Below are positions 54,966-64,000 of a stretch of 64,000 bases of DNA, in pieces. Position 1 is the stretch's first letter; the number at the start of each line of letters is the position of its first letter. The position numbers and the translations under genes are program-made. Where the stretch lies: NCBI GenBank assembly GCA_027596075.1, contig JADGJC010000129.1, positions 43,297-107,296 of the forward strand. Reading direction: 5' to 3'. The notes beneath the pieces were generated by a model. The model had not been told where the DNA came from. It was given only the letters and a program-made list of their open reading frames with translations, and did no database searches. The stretch is from Rhizophlyctis rosea. Its lineage: Eukaryota; Chytridiomycota; Chytridiomycetes; Rhizophlyctidales; Rhizophlyctidaceae.

Positions 54966-56443
54966 GTTTTTGGGGGGCTGGTGCTATTTGGGAGGGATAG
55001 GAGGCCTTGTAGAGGATTTTGACAGGGATGATTGAGAGCTATAGATTATGGTAGGCAGATCATGGCATCTGTGCGTTCCATTAGCAAATTTCTTCAAGTT
55101 TCTTCTAGACTTGCAAATTGGAGAGATTCTTGTACATAGATTTATGCTTTGTAATTTGTACCTAATCTCGGTCAGCGATTGATTTGTTGCCTTTTCGAAT
55201 TCCAGTCGACACGAGCTATATGGAGGAGGGGCGACGCTTGCTAAGTTTCTCATATGGTTATGGCAACATTGCTTTGCTGATACTGCAAAATGATCCTCAT
55301 TGAGCAGTAGAGATTGCCATTATCGAACCCACTGCATTTAAAACGCCTTGGATGCAATTCTTGATTCCGCTTTCATGGCAAGCAACAACCGAAAGATTAT
55401 CGAAATGACGCAAGACATCTTTCAGAGGAAACAGACAAGTTTTCATTAAAAAGAAGAGAGTATGAGCCTACATGCTGGAACTGGGCTAAATCTGGCAAGC
55501 GGAACTCGTTATCAGCGGTAATGCATATGATGATTTCAATTCTTCAATTCGGCACTGAACAGTTTGAACATTGCCCATCGCCGCAGCATCGCCCGAGTGG
55601 CAAGGTTTGAATTCTTCCGCAGCAATGGACCCCGTATGGAACATTCCACAAAACGCGTCACATGCGCCACAGACATTCTCCGCCAGTGCCACCCACTTTG
55701 CCGTGCCACCCCCCTTCACCACCGACAATCCGCCCTGCTGCTGTGAGACCCTCCTTGTTTACACCTCGGATACATGCACCCATACCCCCAATCGGAGTTC
55801 CGCGCTTACAACCACCCCAGCCTGGAACCAATCACCTGTCCACCTAGGAATATCCATTAACCCTGCTTCCTTGGCCCCCGGTATCAATGGCAGCAATGCA
55901 GCCCCCGATTGATTATGAATCAAGCGCCGAGCCTGATCACTATGCATAAACATGACCTTTTTCCATGCGAGTGAGAACCGTAGTTTCTCCCTTTCATTCC
56001 ACGTATGACATGGCATTCTTGGCATTACGCTGTACACTCCGGGAGTCCGTGCGGGCCATATCATATGCTCGGATGTTGTATGGGGGACTCATAGCACGCT
56101 TGCCAAGGCATACCATGGACTGAGAGGGCGATACTCGAGATATGACAGTGCCGAGACATGATTTCACGATCACTTGCACATCTTATTCTGTCCTGTCATG
56201 CCATATACCCACCGCAATCCCCGAGTCGGACCCATGTTTGCCAAGAAATTGGGCTGTGAGATGATGCGCAGCAGTTGGGATCTACGACAACGGATGTAGC
56301 ACGGATGGACTAATGTATACGGCCGCTATGTAGTTTCCTGCAATGCTATGCGTGCACACAAGTAGTAGGGTGTACCCATTGCTCCATATGGAAGGTCGCA
56401 AAGAAGGAGAAGGTACCATGTGGTTGGTGGTTTGTGGAACGAT
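54966..56443. other. Spacer between the kinase and the C2H2 gene
   Basis: About 1.5 kb contains short overlapping frames only, with no recognised RNA gene or repeat. Confidence 0.35.
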
Positions 56444-56450
56444 TATAAAA
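56444..56450 (+). promoter_or_regulatory. TATA box of the C2H2 gene
   Basis: TATAAAA lies about 125 bp upstream of the ATG at 56575, with no intervening ATG, a good distance for a fungal promoter. Confidence 0.55.
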
Positions 56451-56574
56451 GCAAGGGGTCACTGCCTCAGCACCCGTTACTTCATTAGTTGAATTTTTAT
56501 TTTGTTTGTCTTTTACACTGTTCGGAGCACCAGCTACAACGCAAACGTACAACATCCACATCCTTCCATTTCTA

Positions 56575-57765
56575 ATGGCTCAAATAGACCGCGCCTTCCA
56601 CATCAATTGGCTTGCTAGCCACATGTCACCGTCACAATCATCATACCTCAGCCTGTTCCCGCCAACCTCGGATGCACCTTCACCAGTCCCTTCCTTGAGC
56701 GTTTCATCTCCATCCTACGACTGCGAGTCAATCACCGACGCGTCGGAATACCTCTTCAGCACGTCTTGCGATATCCAATCCGCGCTGACGGACGCATTCG
56801 AGACCACTTGCATCAACAGCGTTTGCAACAGCAGCACTGCTTCTTTTATTGACGGTTGCACTCTTACGGCAAACCACGAACGGGAGTTTTCAGATATTGG
56901 AAGCAAGCTCGACGTGGACACAGCATCACCACAATCACATCAAGTGCAATCTCAGCAGTTCGTCACCAAATGCACTGACTTCTTTACGGACATGACGTTC
57001 AACTCTGTCCCCATCACATGCACCACAATGACGATGCCAAACGATACTTCAGCAACCCAACAACCATCATTCGAGTTCCCAGCTTTCGCTCCTGCCGCTG
57101 AACTCGGACTCACAACACCATCCACGACATCAAGTCCCACACACCCCTCCCCAACACGAACCACATACCTCTCCATCCCAACCACAAAAACAACAAGCAA
57201 ACACAGCCGCCGAACCAGCACATCCTCAATCCTCTCCTCAACATCAACCCTCTCCCTCGACATCGACATGCCCCCCTCCCCAGACTTCCAACCAACTCCC
57301 ACCCTCCCCACCACCACAACCCACCTGCCCCCACACCCACCCACAAACGACCGCGCAACCCACACCCGCACCCATATCTGCCCCTACTACCCCACATGCC
57401 CAAAAGCCTACACCCGCCGCTTCAACCTAACATCCCACATCCTCTCAACACACACAAACACCCGTCCCTTTCCCTGTCCGCACTGTCCCTCAGACCAACA
57501 ACTCCGCTTCGCACGTAAACACGATTTGAATAGGCATATTGCCAGCGTGCACGAGGAGGCGCCGCACAAGTATCGGTGTTTGGAGGAAGGGTGTGGGATG
57601 ACGTTTGCGAGGAGTGATGCTTTGAAGAGGCATTTGGAGGTTGAGGGGAGGAAGAGGTTTGGTGTTGGTGTGGGATATGGAGATGTTGGGGGTGGGAAGG
57701 TGGAGGTTAGGGTTGGGGGGGAGGTGTATGGGGAGGAGGATTTGGAGAGGTTGTTTGAGTCGTAG
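56575..57765 (+). CDS. C2H2 zinc-finger transcription factor
   Basis: A single-exon protein of 396 residues starts at the first in-frame ATG (MAQIDRAFHINW). The first ~285 residues are Ser/Thr/Pro-rich and disordered, as in fungal activation domains. Three C-terminal fingers follow. Finger one is CPYYPTC with YTRRFNLTSHILSTH. Finger two is CPHC with an insert, then FARKHDLNRHIASVH. Finger three is CLEEGCGMTFARSDALKRHLE, which lacks a clear second His. This order and the RFNLTSH/ARSDALKRH helices recall the Crz1/Prz1-like and stress-response group of fungal regulators. Binding site and targets are unknown. An acidic-Gly tail follows the fingers. Confidence 0.85.
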   Translation: MAQIDRAFHINWLASHMSPSQSSYLSLFPPTSDAPSPVPSLSVSSPSYDCESITDASEYLFSTSCDIQSALTDAFETTCINSVCNSSTASFIDGCTLTANHEREFSDIGSKLDVDTASPQSHQVQSQQFVTKCTDFFTDMTFNSVPITCTTMTMPNDTSATQQPSFEFPAFAPAAELGLTTPSTTSSPTHPSPTRTTYLSIPTTKTTSKHSRRTSTSSILSSTSTLSLDIDMPPSPDFQPTPTLPTTTTHLPPHPPTNDRATHTRTHICPYYPTCPKAYTRRFNLTSHILSTHTNTRPFPCPHCPSDQQLRFARKHDLNRHIASVHEEAPHKYRCLEEGCGMTFARSDALKRHLEVEGRKRFGVGVGYGDVGGGKVEVRVGGEVYGEEDLERLFES

Positions 57766-58192
57766 GGGGTTTTCTGCGTAGTGTGTGCGGGGTTGAGGGG
57801 GGGAGGGGGAGGGTTTGGCGTGGGTACTTTTTGTGGTAGTAGTAGTAGCAGTGATGCAAGTTTCGCGAAACAGCGGGGAAGCAGTCGCTTGTGAATGTCA
57901 TGTAGTACGCATTTTTGGTGAATTGCAGTCATGGTAATGAGACAAAAACTTGACACCTTGGCTGTGGCGATTGTTCTGAGGGATGGCTATATTTTGATCG
58001 ACAATTGTCCGTGGCAATTACAGACTGGATACGAGGATTTGAAGTATCATTGCCTGCATTCTACCAGTAGTACACGCTCTGCTATCCGCATTCTTCCCAT
58101 ACGACCATACGTTACCATCTTACCTACGTTGCCAGTAATTTGTAGCACAGGATACAAGCGTTTGCCCCTTCCCTTCTACGCCAAACTGCTAA

Positions 58193-58885
58193 TCAAATAG
58201 CTATCTGTCTGTCCACAACCTTACCATCTTCAACCACCAGCCTTGCCTTGGTAACCTCGATCCCATCTTTTGCCTGCCCGCTAACTACAATGATTGTTTC
58301 ATACAAGTCCTCCTCATCCTCCCTCACCACACCAAAGTCGAACGGAATCACGCGTCCTATCTCATCGACATGTTCAATGTCCTCATAAAGTTGGTACCTG
58401 CACCCTCCCACGTCCATTTTGCAATCTAAACCTCGACGTCCTCGGACGACGCACTTCTTGCTTCGAAACGGATAATGGGGCCCCCATACGCGTTTGGGGT
58501 TGAGCTTTGTTTTGTTGCCGTACGTCAGAAGGATCTTCGCGAAGGATTTCAATGGAAGATCTTGTGCGATTGCGTGATTGAGGACTGAACCCATATCCGA
58601 TATCGTCATTGCGACAACGTAGAGCGGGTTATGGAAGACGCAGACGTTTTCGTGAACGAATTGCGGGTCCCGGAGTGCTAGCGCGGCTTGGAAATGCTGG
58701 AGAGGCTTTTGTAAGAGTTGGGTGGTCTCCTTTGCCCAGATCGTGTCGATCGCACGTTGCAGGGCGAGGTACAGTGGGATGTCGTAGCGGACGAGGATCT
58801 GTTCGCCGAGGTAGGATATGATTTGGGAAACTAGCTCCGGACAGGCGCTAAGGGAGCGGATATTGGAGCTTGGCTGCGCGGGCAT
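58193..58885 (-). CDS. Orphan protein, tandem paralogue A
   Basis: A single-exon 230-residue protein, ATG 58885 (MPAQPSSNIRSLSACPELVS) to TGA 58193-58195. I do not recognise a domain. It is clearly paralogous to the gene at 59981-60685: the pair shares RYDIPxYLALQ, WAKETTxxL, the (R/H)NPxYxxxMTxSD block, GPxYxFRSxxCVVRG and a C-terminal TKARLVVExxKVV. The N-terminal half is predicted helical, the C-terminal half beta-rich with an acidic EDEED turn. No signal peptide or membrane span is seen. Both copies lie on the same strand, 1.1 kb apart. Confidence 0.75.
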   Translation of the reverse strand: MPAQPSSNIRSLSACPELVSQIISYLGEQILVRYDIPLYLALQRAIDTIWAKETTQLLQKPLQHFQAALALRDPQFVHENVCVFHNPLYVVAMTISDMGSVLNHAIAQDLPLKSFAKILLTYGNKTKLNPKRVWGPHYPFRSKKCVVRGRRGLDCKMDVGGCRYQLYEDIEHVDEIGRVIPFDFGVVREDEEDLYETIIVVSGQAKDGIEVTKARLVVEDGKVVDRQIAI

Positions 58886-59980
58886 GGCGTTTTACGTGCT
58901 GACTCCGTTTTTCGTAGCCTTTGGCATTTTCCCATGGTCGGAGGAAGATGAGGAGCGTGAGAAACAAGGGTTTCAAGCTGCAAAGGATGTTGAGCTTTAG
59001 TGGTGGCGGTGAAATTGTGCCGCTCAAAACGCCACACGCCTCGCGCACAGGTCCTAGCAAGTCCAGCATCTCAACACCCCAAAGCTTTTCACCAACTTTA
59101 ACTGCTTCTGGTAATCGGTGCATTGCTCGTGGGCAGCCCATATACCATATGGTCTGAAGCATCATTGGGAATTTTGGTGTGAAACGTAATCAGATGGTCA
59201 CATTGACCGATGAGTACTTATATGTCGAGTGGATTGATCTTCATCGTGGTCGAATTACCCTTCCCCTCAAGAGTCAAGGACTCGAAGCTACCAATTACAC
59301 TCCAAAAATCTATCATTCTCCCTCATGCAAGAGTATTGTGCACCACTGGTCGCAACCGCATTTTTAGCAACCTTTGTTCTTGCATGTCGTGGGCCCCTTG
59401 TCATCGATGTAACCAGACCCAATCACCGAGCGCTGCACATCTCATCCAATAGCAACTGTGGGGTTTCACAAATATTACAGATGAGCGTTATCATGGATTT
59501 TTTGACAACGCGGCTCTGTCAAAGGTTGGCATTGACGTTGACTGTCAACGGATGAATACCTATCGACAATTTCGAGCAGGAATCTCGTCAACCTTGCGCC
59601 CACATGTCAAAAAAACCAAGAAAGACAAAGAGAAGAAACCCCTCTCCAATACATCACTTATCTGATCATCATACGGAACCGATACAAGTGATACAGCCAG
59701 GAAGATGACACCATTGTGTTCGTGGGATGTTGTTCAGGTGCTACCATATTTCAGAGATTGCCGAGTTGATCATTGTAGCCCCGTATCAATAATGGTGCGA
59801 AATATGATCCTCCACAAGGACGCCTGCGTCCATATGTTGGAAGATTTGGATGCTTTTTCCATCGCGTCAGCGATGAATACTCCCAAAGAAATGGACTGAT
59901 TAGTCCCTATAAAAGCCTGGACTTCCATTCCAGGTCACAGAAATAAGGATGGCAAGCTGCCAGAATGTCAACGGAACAGT

Positions 59981-60685
59981 TTACACCGCAGCATTTATCA
60001 TCTGATTGACAACTTTATCATTCTCAACCACCAGCCTCGCTTTGGTGAGTCTAAGCACCTTCGTCTCTGCATTCGTCTCCCCCCTAATGGCTATGACCGT
60101 GACTTCCCCTTCTTCATCCTCTTTACTAACGGCAAAGGTATACCTGATTACATTCTTATTGGTACCACTATGCTCTATACCCTCAAGAAGAGCATAATCA
60201 TCACCATCATCTTCAAACTTCTCAAGATATCTGTCCCCCCGAACCACACAGTCACTACTACGGAACGCGTACACGGGACCTCCAAAGGGTTTACTTTCCG
60301 CTTTTGCTTTGAGAGCATAAGCTAGTAGGAGCCGAGCAAACCCTTTCAGTTGTGCATGATGTTTGACGGCGTAGGTGAGGAGTGCTGTGACATCACTGAA
60401 TGTCATGGTCGCGAGGTACGTCGGGTTACGGTAGAGGAAGGGTTTTTTGAGGGCAAAACGTGGGTTGTGAAGAGCGAGGATTGTTTGGGACCGTTGGAGG
60501 GGCTCCTTGAGCTGACGGGTGGTTTCCTTTGCCCAAGTGGTATTGATCGACTGCTGGAGGGCAAGGTACATTGGGATGTCGTACCGCAAAATGATATCTT
60601 TGGCCAGGAAATTTAGAATCCGAGTGACGATAGTCTCGGAGTGAGGGCTCAAAGATCTCAGGTTGTATTTGGACTGAGGGGGCAT
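59981..60685 (-). CDS. Orphan protein, tandem paralogue B
   Basis: A single-exon 234-residue protein, ATG 60685 (MPPQSKYNLRSLSPHSE), is the partner of the gene at 58193-58885. Conserved blocks are FLAKDIILRYDIPMYLALQQ, WAKETTRQLKEPLQR, NPTYLATMTFSDV, PVYAFRSSDCVVRGDRYLE and LTKARLVVENDKVVNQ. Copy B lacks the Cys-rich CKMDVGGCRY stretch of copy A and has EDDGDDYALLEGIEH instead. A minus-strand TATAAATA at 60813-60820 lies about 130 bp upstream. The family is unknown to me. Conservation of the blocks despite overall divergence indicates both copies are under selection. Confidence 0.75.
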   Translation of the reverse strand: MPPQSKYNLRSLSPHSETIVTRILNFLAKDIILRYDIPMYLALQQSINTTWAKETTRQLKEPLQRSQTILALHNPRFALKKPFLYRNPTYLATMTFSDVTALLTYAVKHHAQLKGFARLLLAYALKAKAESKPFGGPVYAFRSSDCVVRGDRYLEKFEDDGDDYALLEGIEHSGTNKNVIRYTFAVSKEDEEGEVTVIAIRGETNAETKVLRLTKARLVVENDKVVNQMINAAV

Positions 60686-61883
60686 GGCAATCTTTTTTCC
60701 AGAGGTGTTCCCGTGTCTGCACTGTTTGTCACGTCAAGACGGTTTGGGGCCAAATTAGAATTTTGGCAGTAAGAAGCACTCCCGAGAACATTGGAGAGTC
60801 GCCTTCACTGTCTATTTATATGAGAGTGGAAGCTGCCAGACTGCCAGTCCACGTGAAATCTGGCCAGAAACGAGAAAGAAGCCGTTGATTGGTTCGCCAT
60901 TCGTCACCTTTTCCCGCACCAAAGCACAAAGCGCCCACTGCACAGTTCCAGGGTAAAGGTGTGGCGCAGGACACGCGTCCGGGATGTGGAGGAGTTGGCA
61001 GGACAAGTCTTTGGATCTGCCGACTTAATCTGTATCTAAACTCAGCCCTGTGTTCTATCAGCCAATGAGAGCCCATCAACTGAGTTACCTAACTGCTGGA
61101 CTGTTGCTGAACTTCGCTGATATCGCATTCCATTTGGTCTTGGAGGTTGATTCAACTTGAACATTACCCATCTTCCGTTTGGCAAAATGGTTCCGGGATC
61201 AGCAACAAGTGATATCGGTAGCCAAGGTTAGCGATATTGGCTAAGGCCCGAAGACGGGCTGGAAACCTGAGTAAGCGTGCAGCAGCAATTCGAGAACAGC
61301 TTCCGGGAGCAACAAAAGATTTCGACTGTCAAACCTCCGGGTTTCAAGAAATCCGTCAGTCATCGTCACCTTTCTAGCTCGAATAATCAGTGGTCACCAG
61401 CGAAGTGCGCGAGCGTCTATCTGGGACAACCACACACATATAAGATGCCATCACACCATCACATGATGAAGTGATAATGAAGGGTCAACGCGTGCTTCAT
61501 GACAGATCGCGTACTTCAAAGTGGCTGGCCCTTCTTAGCATCCTTCAGATAGTAAATTCGTCAAATCTAACACGGGAAATTCCACCGCCGGCGGCATAAC
61601 CAGCATTTGCTTTTCAGATTATACCAATGCAAGAGAGGAAACCAAGAAAAGAGTGAGTGATACGGGATTCAATATGAAAGAAACCGCATCTAAGATGGGA
61701 CCGTGTTCGACAAGAGTTGCTTGCGGTCAAAACTCTTTCAGATTAAAACTCTCCTATTACCGAAGAATTACAAGTAGATATCCTACCACTAGATCTACTA
61801 CCCACTACCGCAAATCATAATTGGCAATTAGGTATCATAGTCTGCGACCACTACGTGTATCCTGTGAAAGTCTAACACAAAGT
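60686..61883. other. Spacer between paralogue B and the STPG gene
   Basis: This region contains the probable TATA box of paralogue B (TATAAATA, minus strand, 60813-60820) and a small hairpin (GCCCGAAGACGGGC, near 61247). I see no coding sequence I can support. Confidence 0.4.
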
Positions 61884-64000
61884 TCAAGCAACAGCAACTC
61901 TAGCAATATGTGCATCGGGGTCGATGGGTCGTCCCATCTGCTGTTGTTGCTGTCGTCTTCCCCAGTCTGTGAGCGTGATGTTGAATGTCCGTCGAACGAG
62001 TTGAGTGCGGGTGGCGTCGCCGAGGTATGTGCCTGGTCCTGGTGTCGGCGAGGGTTTATCTTGGAAGCGTTCGTTCTTGTATTTGTGAGGTAGTGGAGGA
62101 ATTATTGAAATTGGTTTAAAGGGAAATGAATAACCAATAGAGTTCTGTAGCGGGAATATTGCAATGCAACGAGGAGAAGGAAAGCCTACTCACCGTACTC
62201 AAGAACCCTCCAAGATTTCTCCTCCTCATCTCCCTTTTGTCGACGTCAAGCGGGATGTACTCTCCTGGTCCGGGGACGAACTCTTTCACTATATCGCATG
62301 CAAAGTCCATGTTAAATGACATTCGTACGGACAAAGGACGCTCAGAGAAACAAAGGGGATCGCCAGAAGGTCGAAAAATCAAACAGCGCGTGGAACCATG
62401 TTCTGGGAAGATGTCCAAACTTGCTTCCTCCTCACCTGGGAACAGCTCCCTTTGCATCTGACTCAAGAACGCACTACTCTTCGTTGGCGCCCCAACACGT
62501 TTCTGCAGATTTTCGAAAGCGTTTGCAACTTCGTAGGCTCCGGGCGGAGGTAGTTCTGGTGATCGAAGTGCACATCAAGAAATCATCGCAAAGGGACGAA
62601 AACAATACCCCGGGACCCCCTCTTACTTACCACCCCCAACACCCCCAACAAACCTCTCCTCCTGCGTCCCAAAAACAGGTACATGCACCCCCGCCGGGTT
62701 AATCAACAAATTCCCGACTTTTAACTGCGTCGGACCTTTTCTTAGCAGTCCCGCGATGCGCGAGGGCGGTACGTTGCGGGCTCCCATTGAGATTATCTCG
62801 ACTTCGCCTGATGTTGCGCCTGCGGTGGGTGGGAGGGCGGTAGTGCCCGTGGGTGGAGGGGAGGGGTCGTAAGCTCCTGGGCCGGGGTCTTGACTCTAAA
62901 TGAGGTGTGAGTGCGGGATGACGAAGATCAGTATGAAGGGCATTACGTACGGTTCTAGGACGCGGGAAGCGATCGCTAATGCTTCCGAAGGCTTTGGACC
63001 GGTGACCGACACCTAGTTGGACGCGTTTGTGAACCCGGGAGACGATGCTGTCAACCTAATATTGCACATAGGCAGTCGTTCAAGATTGTAAAGTTAGTAA
63101 GTGTGATTCAGGGGTTTCAACTTAGGAGCGAGAGGCAATTGAACATTTGTCCATCAATGTCTATTGAATAACTTCTCACCTCATCAACATCATAACTTCC
63201 CGGCGCCGGGACTTCTCTCGTCTTGTACTCCGCAGTGTCGTCGAAGCGGTCTGTGGTTGAGCCGAAGGGTTGGGGTTTTGCGGTTTGGGGCTGTAGAGTA
63301 AACAAGAAAAGCCGCTATTCATTAGTATTTATGAACTAGAAGGTTTGGAGTCAGCTTCTTCATCACCTTCAATGGCTGAGCATACTCCGGATAATAGCTT
63401 CCGGGACCGGGAGTTTTGAGCTGTTCGCGGTTGATGGTCGTGAGACGGTCGGTTTCTGTGCCTGTTTCGGAGAACATTGAAATGCATGAGCAAAAGGACG
63501 GAGTGAGTTCACTCCAATTGCAACTTTGCTTCTTGTGTCGAAAGGAAAGGCCAAATTCATCTTACCTCCAAACCGAATCCTGTTCTTCGGTTTCGATAAA
63601 TTCTCCTCGATAGGCGTCTTGATCTGATATGCTCCAGGACCAGGTGTTGCCTAAAATCCCCTCACACCAAAACCATTAAATACGATACGACACCCAACAT
63701 CCCGGACCCCCATCCAGCAACTTCCCCAATCAACAAACCTTCTTCCTCTCCTCCTTCTCAATCCCCTCAATCAACCTAACACACGGCGCCAACGTCATAA
63801 CCGCCACAGCATTCCCCGTCTCACTGCGTCTCTCGAGTGCTTTTTCCGCCTTTTCGGTGTCGTAGTTGCCTGGACCGGGATTGGTGGTTGTGGCGAATGT
63901 GAGGCGGCCGGGCGTGCGTGCGAAGGAGTGGCCGCGGTGTTCGGATTTGGCAAGTTCGACGAAGGAGGTTGTTGGGGTGTATGCGGGTGTTGTCTGGGGG
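61884..64000 (-). CDS. Sperm-tail PG-rich repeat (STPG/SHIPPO) protein, partial
   Basis: A multi-exon minus-strand gene enters from beyond 64000 and ends at TGA 61884-61886 (IARVAVA). At least eight PG-rich units are spread over its exons: NPGPGNYDTEK, TPGPGAYQIKTP, TPGPGSYYPEYA, VPAPGSYDVDE, DPGPGAYDPSP, LPPPGAYEVAN, VPGPGEYIPL and TPGPGTYLGDA. Between them are sequences such as FGSTTDRFDD and FGSISDRFPRPR. STPG proteins are microtubule inner proteins or axoneme-associated proteins of cilia and flagella; the organisation is closest to the STPG2 type. This fits a zoospore-forming fungus. The N-terminus lies outside the window, and the exact exon borders were not all checked. Confidence 0.8.

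Noticed and set aside
1..64000. CRISPR arrays, bacterial operons, insertion sequences or prophage
   Set aside because: No regularly spaced repeats, transposase or phage genes are seen; all recognisable genes are eukaryotic with spliceosomal introns.

Overview
This window looks like nuclear DNA of a zoosporic (chytrid-type) fungus. The genes are intron-rich, with GT..AG introns of about 50-130 bp. The core genes are eukaryotic and fungal in type: an Opi1-type regulator, a DUF1769 protein, a Bli-4-like dehydrogenase and a mitochondrial ADP/ATP carrier. The last gene is a sperm-tail PG-rich repeat (STPG) protein, which belongs to flagellated cells. I cannot name the species from sequence alone.

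Layout. 0-5.7 kb is housekeeping: the 3' end of the NEDD8 E1 regulatory subunit (+), SEC13 (-), the complex I subunit NDUFB8 (+) and eIF2-alpha (-). 7.6-12 kb holds a TPR/kinesin-light-chain-like gene broken by one in-frame stop, then a two-exon orphan membrane protein. 12.5-17.1 kb holds a short-chain dehydrogenase and a six-exon gene that joins a HET domain to a DM9/DUF3421 domain. 17.6-25.4 kb, all minus strand, holds Rab geranylgeranyltransferase alpha with animal-type Ig-like and LRR extensions, a cytochrome c peroxidase, a tRNA-like/hairpin element and an Opi1-like repressor. 28.3-31.5 kb is a large low-complexity protein ending at an assembly gap (10 N). 32.3-35.7 kb carries two tandem RING-finger genes. 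36-39.3 kb holds a 49-bp tandem repeat, a multiply broken pseudogene and a DUF423/TMEM256 membrane protein. 39.7-43.1 kb has the ADP/ATP carrier and a secreted NlpC/P60 hydrolase. 46.6-47.8 kb is a DUF1769 gene. 51.9-55 kb is a 940-residue protein with an MLKL-like N-terminal helical domain, a kinase with intact catalytic residues and Sel1 repeats. 56.6-60.7 kb has a C2H2 transcription factor and two orphan paralogues in tandem. 61.9-64 kb is the STPG protein, open at the window edge.

The most notable content is two separate genes with the architecture of regulated cell-death or immune proteins: the HET-DM9 fusion and the MLKL-like kinase. They are 35 kb apart and nothing in the sequence links them physically. 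A secreted bacterial-type wall hydrolase and tandem ubiquitin-ligase genes add to an accessory, defence-like flavour, but a joint function is only inference. Gene models marked 'join' were spliced by hand. In those models the exon phases were checked and the frames close; the other multi-exon models are given as overall spans only.
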